From Mycoplasmopsis agalactiae PG2 (lineage in GTDB: Bacteria > Bacillota_I > Bacilli_A > Mycoplasmatales > Metamycoplasmataceae): 64,000 nt of DNA. Location: contig NC_009497.1 in assembly GCF_000063605.1 (NCBI RefSeq), forward strand, positions 1 through 64,000. Direction: 5' to 3'. The translations under genes were made by a program, and so were the position numbers. Under the pieces are notes generated by a model. The model saw nothing but the letters and a program-made list of their open reading frames with translations, ran no database searches and was not told where the DNA came from. This document shows, piece by piece, positions 46,901-57,095 of the stretch (positions within the stretch are counted from its first letter, which is position 1; each line of letters begins with the position of its first letter).

Positions 46901-49900
46901 TTAGGTATGACTCATATGCTTCAAAGTAAGCCTTAGCTTCGTTATGAACCATTGGTTTAATTTTGGTTCTTATTTCTGAATTTATTTCACCTAAAACTTT
47001 TTTAAGCCTATTAAGTTCCTTAAATAAGTTAGTTTCCAATATAGAATTTTTATCATTTAAGAACATACTTAATTCAGCTTCAAGTTTGTTGAACGGAATT
47101 AATAAATGTAAGGCAGGAAGAGAGTTAGAATTAATTTTTTTCTTAATATCATTTAATTCATTAAAGCCTGTTTTATGCCAGTTTCTGAAAAATTTGAGTT
47201 GCTCTAATTGCTCAGCAATAACAACTGATTCGGCAAAAAGTTTATCTATTTCCTGATTTAATTTAGTAATTTTTGCAGCACTTTCAGATTTATCATTTAA
47301 AGAAGCCTTTTCAGATTTTTTACTCTTTAGAGAATCCTCAACTTTTTTCAAATCATCTGCACATTTCTTTTTAAGTTGGTCATAAACTGACTGCGATTGA
47401 TTTGTTGCTTTTTCAAAAAATTCTTTAATTATATCTAGCACACGGTCAGCATATGACTTTAAAGTATCTGTTAATGTTTTAGAATCATCAAGCTTGTGAC
47501 TATTAAGCGCTTCAACTAATGGTTTGTTTGCTATTTTTTCTCATTTTGCTTTAAATGAACTCTCTTTAGTTTCTCTTTTTCTAATTACTTTTTGAGTTTC
47601 TTTTAATTTTTTCCCAATAGCAGCTTCATCACCATGTTTTAGTAATGAATATCAGCCAGCATAATCTTCATTGCTTAAAGTCCTAGCAATTTGCTTCTTG
47701 TTCTCTTCAACTAAATTAATATACTCTTCAACTTTTTTATTCAAGTTAGCTGATGAGTTGTTAAATGAATTAATTAGCTTTTTATACGCATTTGCTAATT
47801 CGCTATTCTCTTTAACATTTTGAGAGCTTAAAAATCTTAATTGGTAGTCTGACAACTGCATTAAAAATGTTGAGTTATATCTTTTTGCAATATTTTTCTT
47901 ATACTCAGCAATATCTTTTTTAAGTTCTTTAACCAAGTTGATTGCTTTCTGGAAATCAATTTTAGCATTTATAACTCTAGCAATTTTGTTTTTAATGTGG
48001 TCATCATTTTCATCAATTTTATCTCTAAGATCTCTAATCTTTTTACCTAGTTCTATTTCTTTTAATTTATCATCAGTTGATTTGCCGGAATTAATTTTTT
48101 CAATTAATTTTGAACTTTCAGCAAAAAGTTGAGTTAGTTCAGTGAACTCTGCTTGACTGTGTTTTTTGATAAAACCATTAATTGTTTTGCCTTCTTCATC
48201 ATTAGTGCCATTTTCATCACCTAAAGCTTTTGTTAAGTATTCTAAGACTACATCAGCATTAGAACTTCAAAATTCATCAAAATTCTTTTTGTTAGTTTTA
48301 GGATCTAAAACTTCAGAATATAGCAATGAAAATTCAGCAGGGAACAAGTCCTTGTTTTCAAAATAAGGCGCAACAAGTTTTTTAACGGATTCAACTTTAT
48401 TGTCAAATTTAGCTATCTCAGCATCTACCTTTGCTAAATCTTCTTTAACAGATTCACGCTTGTCAGAAATTTTGGAATAATCAAAATCAGCCCCCAAGTG
48501 TGCATTTTTCTTGCTTAATTCATCTTTTTGGTCATTAACAAACTTAGAGTAAGCAAAAAATTCTGTTGCTCCATCAGGCAAAATATTTTTTCTGTCTTTA
48601 ACAAATTCATCTAAGTTGTAAAAATCTCTTCAATTTAGTTTTGCTTTAGTATTAGCATCAACTAATGTTTCAATAGAAATTAGTTCATTAGGTAAGTAAG
48701 CCACATCGACTGCAAAATAGTCTTTTTCGACAAATTGATCAGTTGGATTTGTTCCAGTAACTAGTCTGTTTAATTGTTGATTAGTCTCAAAAACAGTTTT
48801 ATCAACTTGCTTTAAAAGCTTAACTTTTTCATCAGAGTTTTTAGATGAAAATGATTCTGCTTGCAATTTATCAATGCTTGGATCATTAGTAAATGAATCA
48901 TACATTGCAACAAGTGCATTTAATGTTTCAATTTCATCTGTTTTAATGCCAAATTGAGAAGCTAATTTACTTGTAAGCTCAGTTATTTTTCCAGATTTTT
49001 TGACTGTGTCTAATAAAGCTGATGCTCTTTTTTTGTTTTCTTCAATAACTTTTGTTAAAGATTCCAAAAGCTTCTTTTGTCCTTCTGAATTAGTTGAGTT
49101 GTTCCCATTCCCACTATTTGTAGTATGGTTTACATCCTTAAGTGCCTCAAGAAGCTTTGTATCGTCATCATTTAATTGTTTTGTGTTTTTTAAAGTAAAT
49201 TCTGTGTTTTTTAACTCTTTTTCTAATGTGTGTTTTAGTTTAGGATCAGATTCTGCTTTTTTAATTGCTTCTTTTAATTTGTTTATAACATCTTCAAGTG
49301 TTTTAATAAAGTTATTTCTATCCTCAATTCTCTTCTGACGAGTTGTTTTAAATATATTAACATTGATAACACTTTCTGCTCTTGTCTTGTCCGCAATTGC
49401 TTTCTTCTTTTGCGCTTCAAGATTTGCCTTATCGCCGTTCATTGCTGTTTTTAGCTTTTCTTCTATTTCTTTTTGAAGTTTTTCAGAGTCTTCAATAACT
49501 TTTTTTGCTCCCACATAGTTACGTAAGTCAGCCTCCATATTTTCTATGGTTTGTCTTAATGTTAGTCACTCTCTATATAGCCCATTTAACTCACCAATTG
49601 CGGTAGTGATTTTTTTAAGAACTTCTTCAGAAAATTTGTTTGGTGCAAATCTAACTCTAATTTGCTCAATGAAACGAGAAGCTAAGTCTTCAATTAAGTT
49701 TTTAGCATCTTTTAATGCTTTATCAAATTGCACATATTTGCCTAAAGTTTTAAATGATTTTTTACCATTTTGCTCTGTTGTTGCATTTAAAATTTCACCA
49801 AAAGCACTGTGAATTGTGTATGATGAACCATCTTCAAAATGAATAAGTAAGTGTTTGTCCACTATTTCATTTGTATTGTTGTATTCATTTACTTTAATTT

Positions 49901-50948
49901 CAGCATTAGCAATAACTTTTTCTTCAAATTTAACATTTTCAGCACTAAAACCATCTAAAAGCTTCAGTGAATCTTTATCTTTGTATTCTTTTAGCTTACT
50001 TGCAAATTTTTCCTTAGCTTCAGCCAAATTATTAGCAGCTACAACTAATAAATAAGGTGATTTTTGAACTAATCTGTTCTTTTCAACAATTGAATAAGTA
50101 GTTTTTAAAACTTCTTTTTCTCATTCAGGACGTCTTAGTGCATAAACTTTCTGATTTTTTAGATATCTAACATTTGTAATTCCTCTAAAGAATTGCTCAT
50201 TGATAGTTTTGTTTGAAATATTAGCAAGAGCATTATACTTGCCAATGTTTTCTAAAAACTTTCTTAATTCAGGTTCACTTAATACACTTTTGTTTAGTTT
50301 GTAAGTTAGTGAATCTTGAGCATTACCTCTGCCACTTAGGCTAGAGTAAATTGGAAGTGTGCCAAAAAATGCATCAGGAAAAAACTTGATGGTTGTGTAT
50401 TCTTTGTTTTTGTTTGAGTGTGAACCTAAAGTTATGCTGTTTCCAGTCATTTCAACACCTTTGACAATTGAAAATGACTTAAGAGTGATAATTTCAGGGC
50501 CTCAAGACACATTTTTCATGAATCATTCAGTGAATTTGTAAAACTCTAGTGGGCTAACAGCTTCAATGTATTGGTTATAGAAGTTGAATGAACCATATTT
50601 TATGTTCAAATATGGCAAAGCATGGTGCTTTGCATAATATTTGTCCAAGTACTCAGTTGAAATTAATTTAGTTTTGCCATCAGTTACAACTTCGGTGAGC
50701 GGATCATAGTGCACTTTGTGCTTATTATTGTGTACTTCTAAAAAATATGATTCAGGCTTAGCATTTCTGTCTATAAAAATATTTTTTAATTCAGCTTCAT
50801 CAGTAAAGTTTTTTCTTCCTAACTTTTCATTTGAAGTTTTTGAATAACCATACATTGCACCAAGTGTTATTGCTGTTATTCCAGCTAAAACACCACCAGA
50901 GATTGCATACTTATGTCACACATGTTTTTTAAGATTAATTTTAGGCAT
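40959..50948 (-). CDS. Giant PDxFFG-family protein with HEYGHH zincin-like motif
   Basis: One unbroken frame of 3329 residues; I checked every stretch between TGA codons and found no TAA or TAG. An N-terminal membrane anchor lies at about 14-34 (ISGGVLAGITAITLG), without a lipobox. The eponymous motif PDAFFG is at about 191-196. Residues about 470-1750 are mostly Lys/Glu-rich coiled coil. HEYGHH at about 2129-2134 resembles a zinc-metalloprotease helix (HExxH). Several Asn/Gly-rich regions follow. GGAGG lies before the ATG. It ends 14 bases upstream of oppA. It is probably surface-exposed; protease activity is inferred only from the motif. Confidence 0.88.
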
Positions 50949-51408
50949 AAAGCCTCCATATTAGGCTAATTTATAGCATTATTAGTATCTAAATTATTTA
51001 AAAAAGTTTCAGTGTTATGAACTAAGGAGTTGAAAGTTAATAAAAAACAAAATAAAGAAGGATTTTGCCCTACTTTATTTCGCTACTGATAAATTAACAA
51101 AACAATAAATATTATTTTTTGAAAATACCTAATAAATTAGAGCCAAATTAAAACATCATTAAGAAAATATTCTTAATGTTCATAATTGTGCTCTTTCGAT
51201 TATATAGGTTGTGAAAATTCATAACATATTTATTTTAAATAAAAAATTAAAAATGTTAACAAAATTTTAAAATTAATTTATAGTTATAAGTTTTATATTT
51301 TAATGCAAGCAAAATTTATAAAGCTCAGTGCATAAATTGTTCTATTAAAAATCAAATATTAAAAAGCTGTAAACAATCAATAATTGCTTACTATAATATA
51401 ATTTTGTT
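50949..51408. other. Divergent intergenic region between the giant gene and cysS
   Basis: 460 bases, very AT-rich, with no ORF I would support. It must hold the promoters of both divergent units. An AT-rich hairpin, AAATAAAG (about 51050) with CTTTATTT (about 51080), has inner bases AGG/CCT around ATTTTG. It looks like a terminator but no gene reads into it, so it may be regulatory or the relic of a lost gene. The right end holds the cysS -10 box. Confidence 0.5.
51397..51402 (+). promoter_or_regulatory. -10 box of cysS, leaderless spacing
   Basis: TATAAT ends 6 bases before the cysS ATG. A second overlapping TATAAT lies at 51392-51397. Confidence 0.6.
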
Positions 51409-52650
51409 ATGTTAAAAATTTATGTTTGTGGGCCGACTGTTTATAACGAACCTCATATAGGAAATCTAAGGCCAATTATTACTTTTGACTTTATGCTTAA
51501 GGCTTATAGGGAATTGAACAAGGAATTTAAATTTGTTCACAACATTACTGATGTTGATGACAAAATCATTAATAAAGCAATTCAGATGGACGTTAAAGAA
51601 AGTGAAGTTGCTTCGTTTTATTTTAAAAGCTATCAAAGATTGTTAAGAATGCTTAATGTGAATACAATTAGCAAAATTGAAAAAGTAACTAAAAATATAA
51701 ATGTCATCAATAAATATGTTGAAAAACTATATCAGACTGAAAATGCATATAAAGATGCAAATGGTAATGTTTGGTTTGATGTTTTAAGAAATAAAGGTAA
51801 CTATGGACTAGTTTCTAATCAAAATATTGACAATATGGTTTTTGACGAAAACAGCTTGCTTAAAAGGTTTAAAGGCGATTTTGCGCTTTGAAAATCTACA
51901 GCAGTAGGCATTAAATTTAGATCTAGTTTTGGTATGGGCAGGCCTGGTTGACACACTGAATGTAGTGCACTTATTGACAAGCATTTTGGAAGCGATGGTG
52001 TTGATATCCATGGCGGCGGAATGGATTTAACATTTCCACACCATGAAAATGAAAATATTCAACACTATGCCTTATATCAAAAGCAATTAGCTAAAGAGTG
52101 AATTCGTTGTGGGCAGCTTAATCTTGATTGCGAAAAAATGTCTAAATCAGTAGGCAACGTTATACTTGCAGAAGATTTTATAAATAAATATGGAGCAGCA
52201 ATTTTAAAGTTGATATTTTTCAATGCTAAAGTTAGTGCAAGTATTAATATAACTAGTGAGCTTATTGAAAACATGAAAGCTATTGAAAATAAGTATAAGA
52301 AAGTGTTATTTAAGATTTTTATAAATTACAAAAATGAAATTCTTAACAGAGAAAACTACAGTAAATCTGAGTTTGTTACTAAAGCCTTAGAAGCAGTATC
52401 ACAGCTTGAGTTTTCTGACTTTAACTTTATGCTAAATAATGAAATTAAGCAATTTAATAAAGAACCATCATTAGAGAGGGCAAAAGATTTATTTTTCTTA
52501 CTTTCACTTTTCCACAAAGAATTAACAAACATAAGTTTTTATAATAGATATTTAGAGATATATGACCAATGACGCTATTTTATAGGCATAAAAGACTATA
52601 AAAAAGCCGACAAATTAAGAGAAAAATTAATTAAAAATAGCTTAATTTAA
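51409..52650 (+). CDS. cysS: Cysteinyl-tRNA synthetase
   Basis: Class I synthetase of 413 residues, shorter than the usual 450-470 because the C-terminal anticodon-recognition part is reduced, as in other mollicutes. [13 protein letters not shown] holds the HIGH-type motif and first zinc Cys. [10 protein letters not shown] and [15 protein letters not shown] supply the remaining zinc ligands. KMSKS begins near residue 243. TGA codons at 51889-51891 and 52570-52572 are Trp. No ribosome site is seen, in keeping with the leaderless -10 spacing. It heads the conserved cysS-rlmB-sigma-rpmG-secE-nusG group. Confidence 0.95.
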
Positions 52651-52696
52651 CACTTATCAACACTGAACTAATTTATTAAAAATTGAGGGTATCTTT

Positions 52697-53398
52697 ATGA
52701 AAAAATTATATATGTGTGGCAAAAACTCAGTTATAGACGCAATTAAGGCCAAATTGCCAATTGAAGCAGTTTATGTTCTAAGTAAATCACACGCTGATAA
52801 ACTTAAGGAGTTTTCAAATATAAAAATAGTAGTCAAAGATGCTTCATTTTTTAAAGAATATAACTCAGAAAATCATCAAGGATACTTGCTGTTTTTAAAA
52901 GATTTTAATTACTATGAAATAGATGTAATTAAAAAAGATAATCCCAAAACCGTGTTAATTTTAGACCATATACATGATCCGCATAATTTTGGTGCAATCA
53001 TAAGAACAGCAAATGCAGCAGGAATCAAGCATATTATTATTCCCAAAGATAGATCTACCGATGTTACTTCAACAGTTTTAAAAGTAAGTTCAGGCGGGTT
53101 TGTAGGAGTCAAAATCATTAAAGTTAGCAACATTGCCTCAAGCATTGAAAAGCTTAAAAAATGAGGTTTTTGAATTTACTCTTCATTACTAGATGAAAAT
53201 GCAGTGCCTTATAACAAAGTTCAATATGCAGGCAATTGCGCACTAGTAGTTGGTAATGAAGAAAAAGGCATTTCTAAACCAGTAGTTAATGCAACGGATG
53301 TTAAAGTTTATATTCCACAATTTGGTACTGTCCAGTCAATGAATGTATCTGTAGCTACAGGAATTTTATTATTTGAATTAGTTAATAGAAGTGAATAA
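52697..53398 (+). CDS. rlmB: TrmH/SpoU-family rRNA methyltransferase (RlmB-like)
   Basis: Probable 23S rRNA 2'-O-ribose methyltransferase, 233 residues. The three SPOUT motifs are present: DHIHDPHNFGAIIRTANAAG, GNEEKGIS, and IPQFGTVQSMNVSVATGI with the knot. A short N-terminal substrate-binding domain precedes them. GAGGG lies before the ATG. TGA codons near 53162-53170 are Trp. The end overlaps the GTG start of the next gene by 8 bases. Its place after cysS is the standard Firmicutes arrangement and supports the RlmB assignment. Confidence 0.88.
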
Positions 53399-53972
53399 AA
53401 GTATTTTTATGTTTAAAAAACACTTAACAAATAATAATAAGCAATTGGAGCAAATATTGCCCAATATGTCTAATTTAGAAATCATTATGGCAATTAATCA
53501 TTGCCTAAAACAAGAAATTTATAATGCAATTAACAAGGCTATTTTTTCATATAAAAAAGTGCCAATCACTGCTGATGATATTTACAATGAATTTTTATAT
53601 GAATGCCCTAATATTTTACGTAAGTATAGATACCAAAGCGATTCTAATTTCTATGCTTATGTTAGCCAAGTAGTCAAAAATTTTTGCTTAAACAAGCTTA
53701 ATTTTTGACTACGCAAAAAACGCTCTATTGATTTAAACATGTCATCAATTGATGAAATGATTTATATTACTGATGATTCAGCAGAGAATGAAGTCTATCA
53801 AAAGGCTTATGAAGAAGACTTTAAGAGGCTGTTTTATAGGTATTTTAGTAAAAATGATGTTCATAATATTCAGCTGCTTTTGTCTAAAAAATGATCACCG
53901 CATTCAACATATAAATTGAATCTCTTTAGAGAAATTATTGTTAGCAAAATAATAACTTTTTATTCTGCCTAA
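53391..53972 (+). CDS. Divergent sigma-70-like factor at the SigH locus
   Basis: A 193-residue protein between rlmB and rpmG-secE-nusG, exactly where Bacillus subtilis has sigH. A region-2-like part (ITADDIYNEFLYECPNILRKYR then FYAYVSQVVKNFCLNKLNF) and a weak region-4-like part (KAYEEDFKRLFYRYF, STYKLNLFREII) are visible. TGA codons at 53706 and 53893 are Trp. I used GTG at 53391, overlapping the rlmB stop; ATG 53409 is an alternative. In M. genitalium a related minor sigma factor (MG428) drives recombination genes. Comparable control of recombination or competence genes here is inference. Confidence 0.7.
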
Positions 53973-54013
53973 GTCTTATAGAATTTAAAAGCTTAAAATT
54001 TTAAGATTTTATA

Positions 54014-54019
54014 TATAAT
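54014..54019 (+). promoter_or_regulatory. -10 box of the rpmG-secE-nusG unit
   Basis: TATAAT ends 7 bases before the rpmG ATG, and no ribosome site is present. A leaderless start is likely. Confidence 0.55.
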
Positions 54020-54026
54020 TAAAACT

Positions 54027-54176
54027 ATGCTTAGAAAAAAAGTAACACTAAGTTGTGAAGAATGCCACAGCATGAATTATTCCACCAATAAAAGCCTGAT
54101 GTCAGTTGATAGAATTACAGTTAAAAAGTTTTGTAGAAAATGCAATAAGCACACAATGCACAAGGAAGAAAAATAA
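54027..54176 (+). CDS. rpmG: 50S ribosomal protein L33
   Basis: A 49-residue ribosomal protein of the zinc-binding type: CEECHS and CRKCNKH supply two CxxC pairs. It starts MLRKKVTLSC. It is one of the two or more L33 types often present in Firmicutes and lies, as usual, before secE. It was too short to be obvious but the sequence is diagnostic. Its stop TAA shares its last A with the secE ATG. Confidence 0.93.
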   Translation: MLRKKVTLSCEECHSMNYSTNKSLMSVDRITVKKFCRKCNKHTMHKEEK

Positions 54177-54412
54177 TGGTTAAGAAAAATAAAATTGAAG
54201 CAGAGACAAAAGAAGCGAAAAAGAAAAAGTTTTTGGTGCGTAAATTTGTTAAAGAATTAAAAAGAGTTAGATGGCCGTCATCTAAGAAAAGTTGAGCAGC
54301 TTTTGTGCAAGTTATTGTTTTCTCAATGATATTTACTTTAATTGTTGTTGGTTTTGTTACTTTAATTACTTTTATTTTCACAAAATCAGGAATTAAAACA
54401 GGAGGCGTTTAG
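54176..54412 (+). CDS. secE: Preprotein translocase subunit SecE
   Basis: A 78-residue SecE. A basic amphipathic N-terminus (KFVKELKRVRWPSSKKSW) is the conserved SecE motif with the RVRWPS core, followed by a single membrane helix (VIVFSMIFTLIVVGFVTLITFIF). It clamps SecY in the membrane. TGA at 54292-54294 or nearby is the conserved Trp after KKS. It is translationally coupled to rpmG and ends 5 bases before nusG. Confidence 0.93.
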
Positions 54413-54417
54413 TACTT

Positions 54418-55017
54418 ATGCAACGTTTTATGTGATATATGATTAGTACGGTTTCAGGTAAAGAGGACAAGGTTGTTGAGTCTTTAAAAAACCGTATTGT
54501 TAGTGAACAAGTTGAAGAGTGTTTTAATCAAAATGCTACTGAAGAAGGCGCATTCAAAATTTTCAGAAAGCCCGTTTTAACCACTAAAGAAGCTGAGAAA
54601 AAAGCGCTTGGCGAGCCATATAAAGTTAAGATGAGCAACATGTATGGTGGTTACATTTTCATTAACATGGATATGACTGATAAAGCCTGATTTGTTGTGC
54701 GTAACACACAATATGTGACAGGGCTTATTGGTTCTGCTGGAAAAGGAACCAAACCAACTCCTGTTACTAAAAAAGAAATTGATTTAGCCTTTGAAAAGGA
54801 GAAACAATTAATTGAAGACTTTAACGCAGGTAAAATAATTGATAAATTTACTGTTGGTGAAATAGTGGAAATTATTGATGGTCCATTCAAGGGCACAATT
54901 GGCAAAGTGTTAGAGGCAAATGAATCTATTCACAAAGTTACTGTTGAAGTTGAACACTTTGGCAAAAAAGTTCCAACTGACTTTGATTATTCTGTAGTTG
55001 AAAGCAAGGAAAGATAA
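54418..55017 (+). CDS. nusG: Transcription termination/antitermination protein NusG
   Basis: A 199-residue NusG. The N-terminal NGN domain begins with WYMISTVSGKEDKVVESL and includes MYGGYIFINMDMTDKAWFVVRNT. The KOW domain reads FTVGEIVEIIDGPFKGTIGKV. AGGAGG at 54400-54405 is 12 bases from the chosen ATG, which is somewhat far, so a slightly later start cannot be excluded. TGA at 54424-54426 and 54688-54690 is Trp. A terminator follows directly. Confidence 0.94.
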
Positions 55018-55025
55018 TTAAGATT

Positions 55026-55051
55026 AAATAGAAGGGTGCTTCTATTTTTTA
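55026..55051 (+). terminator. Terminator of the rpmG-secE-nusG unit
   Basis: AATAGAAG (55027-55034), loop GGTG, CTTCTATT (55039-55046) and TTTT. Confidence 0.8.
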
Positions 55052-55148
55052 TACCCTTAATTTAACTTTTAATAATACAGCTCCTTAGTAAAAGCATTCA
55101 TAGCAAAAATACTACTAAAGCAAGTATAATTTTTAATAAGGTAGCATA

Positions 55149-56183
55149 ATGAATCTATACACTAATAAAAATGTTAAGAAAATGAACAGAACATATAATA
55201 GGATGCTAAAAAAATCATTATTTAGCAAAAATATTTTGTCTGTTAAAAAATCTAAAACATCGCTTTTGGAAATTGTGATTAAGTTTTTTATCAAAATAAT
55301 TATGCTAATTGCTGTGCCTATAAGACTAAAGAAGAATAAAAACAAATTAAGCGAGCTTGTGGGTAGAGTTTACAAAAGATTTACTAGCAGGGAATTTGTT
55401 TTTATTCCTGTATCATTTGCATTTTATTCACTAGTTTCATTTATACCAATAATAATGAGTGTTAGTGTTGCAATATCATTAATTCCTGGTAATTTTAGTA
55501 GCTTATTTAATGATGAAATTCTTAGAAGAATAATTCCAGGACTAGAATCATTTATAAATTCAATACCACAGACTTGAAATGCTAAAACATACATTTTGAT
55601 AATTACTTTATTTTTAGCTTCTTTAATTATTTCATCTAGTGGTTTTGGTAAGTTTACCTATAGCATAAATTATATTTATAAACATGAAACAACAGGTAAT
55701 TACTTTTTCAATAGACTCAAAGGATTTTTAATTGTTGTTTGCATAGCACTTTATATTTTCATATCTTCTTTACTATACTTATCAATTTACAAACTGTTTG
55801 GAGTGCATAAAGCCAGCGACCTAGGCAGAAGTATTTATTTTTACATTGTTTTTTCACTTTATTTAATGCTCAATTTGTATGTAGGACTATCATTATTGTT
55901 TAAAGTCAGTCCTGCATTTAAAGTGCCATGATCATCATTACTTCCTGGAGTGCTTATTGCCTCATTACCAACTATGGTTTTTATAACGATATTTGGATAT
56001 CTTACATCACTAATTGACTACTATAAATTTGGTATATTTGGAATTTTTATGTATATTGCTTTGCTTGTTTCGACAATGTCTTATTTTATGTATTTAGGCA
56101 TAATAACAAATGCAGCTTTTTATAAAACATTTTATTCAAGATATACAGTTGCCAAAAAGATATGATTTAGAAAGTTTTATTAG
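55149..56183 (+). CDS. YihY/BrkB-family membrane protein
   Basis: A 344-residue multi-pass membrane protein. After a basic N-terminal 70 residues, the family pattern appears: FVFIPVSFAFYSLVSFIPIIM, then IISSSGFGKFTYSINYIYKHE, and later LLPG-like SSLLPGVLIASLPTMVFITIFGY. Five to six hydrophobic segments are visible. TGA codons at 55575, 55929 and 56163 are Trp and the stop is TAG 56181-56183. The family was once called ribonuclease BN but its true role is unknown; transport or envelope function is likely. A weak AAGG precedes the ATG. Confidence 0.82.
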
Positions 56184-56196
56184 AGTGTTTTTTATT

Positions 56197-56219
56197 AGCC
56201 TATAAAACAGACATTTTGG
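56197..56219 (+). repeat. Copy of the dispersed CTATAAAACA motif
   Basis: AGCCTATAAAACAGACATTT followed by TGG, 14 bases after the YihY gene. Its extended form agrees with the copies near 10341 and 18024. Confidence 0.55.
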
Positions 56220-56293
56220 TAAAACTATCATTTGAAAAATATTATTGCTATGATTATTTTTTGATTACTTAAGCATCTGGTTTGCCTTAGTTT

Positions 56294-56322
56294 TTGACAA
56301 ATTCGCATTTTTAATTTATAAT
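56294..56322 (+). promoter_or_regulatory. Consensus promoter of pyrH-frr
   Basis: A perfect TTGACA (56294-56299), 17-base spacer and TATAAT (56317-56322), 50 bases before pyrH. It is the best sigma-A type promoter in the window. Confidence 0.8.
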
Positions 56323-56372
56323 ATAATAAATTTTTATTTATATATTAAATAATAAATGTATTGGGCGGATAG

Positions 56373-57095
56373 ATGGATAATAAGTACAAAAGAATATTAA
56401 TTAAACTTTCAGGTGAAGGGTTAGTTAATAAGGAAAAAAGCTTAGCGATCGACTATGATTTAGTTGGTGATATTGCACGCCAATTAAAACAAATTTCAGA
56501 CAGAGGAATACAAATAAGCATTGTTATTGGTGGTGGCAATTTCTTCAGAGGGGCAAGTGCTGAAAAAAATGGCATTCCTAGAAATAGGGCAGATTATATT
56601 GGAATGTTAGCCACAATAATGAACGGTTTAGCATTAAAAAGCGGGTTCGAAAGAATTGGCTTAAAAACTCGTATTCAGTCATCTTTAGTTGTTGACCAAA
56701 AAGTTGCTGAAAACTATGTTAATGAAAAAACAATTAAATATTTAGAAGAAGGTGAAGTTGTTATCTTTGTTGGTGGAACAGGAAGACCATATTTCACAAC
56801 AGATACAGCAGCAACCTTATTTGCCTCTGAAATAGGTGCAGAAGTCATTTTGATGGGCAAAAATGGTGTTTCTGGCATTTATGATTCAGATCCAAAAGCT
56901 AACAAGGATGCTAAGAAATTTGGAAAAATTTCTTATGATGAAATTTTGGATAAAAAGCTACAAGTTATGGACTTAACAGCTACAAGTATGGCAAGAGATA
57001 ATAAAATCAACTTAATTATTTTTAACATCAATGAGCCAAATGCTATTTTAAGAGCTATTGATGGAGATATAGATCACACTGAGGTAATAAGCTAA
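56373..57095 (+). CDS. pyrH: UMP kinase
   Basis: Phosphorylates UMP to UDP, the central step of pyrimidine supply. It has 240 residues of the amino-acid-kinase fold: YKRILIKLSGEGLV at the start, IVIGGGNFFRGAS, VVIFVGGTGRPYFTTDTAA and KNGVSGIYDSDP. These are full UMP kinase motifs. GGGCGGAT precedes the ATG, an unusual but purine-rich site. The stop overlaps the frr start by one base, the conserved pyrH-frr order. Confidence 0.96.
   Translation: MDNKYKRILIKLSGEGLVNKEKSLAIDYDLVGDIARQLKQISDRGIQISIVIGGGNFFRGASAEKNGIPRNRADYIGMLATIMNGLALKSGFERIGLKTRIQSSLVVDQKVAENYVNEKTIKYLEEGEVVIFVGGTGRPYFTTDTAATLFASEIGAEVILMGKNGVSGIYDSDPKANKDAKKFGKISYDEILDKKLQVMDLTATSMARDNKINLIIFNINEPNAILRAIDGDIDHTEVIS

Noticed and set aside
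44980-50541. Several plus-strand open frames of 60-210 codons opposite the giant gene
   Set aside because: They mirror Lys/Glu-rich coiled-coil codons (Ser/Phe/Leu-rich translations), lack ribosome sites and are typical antisense shadows.
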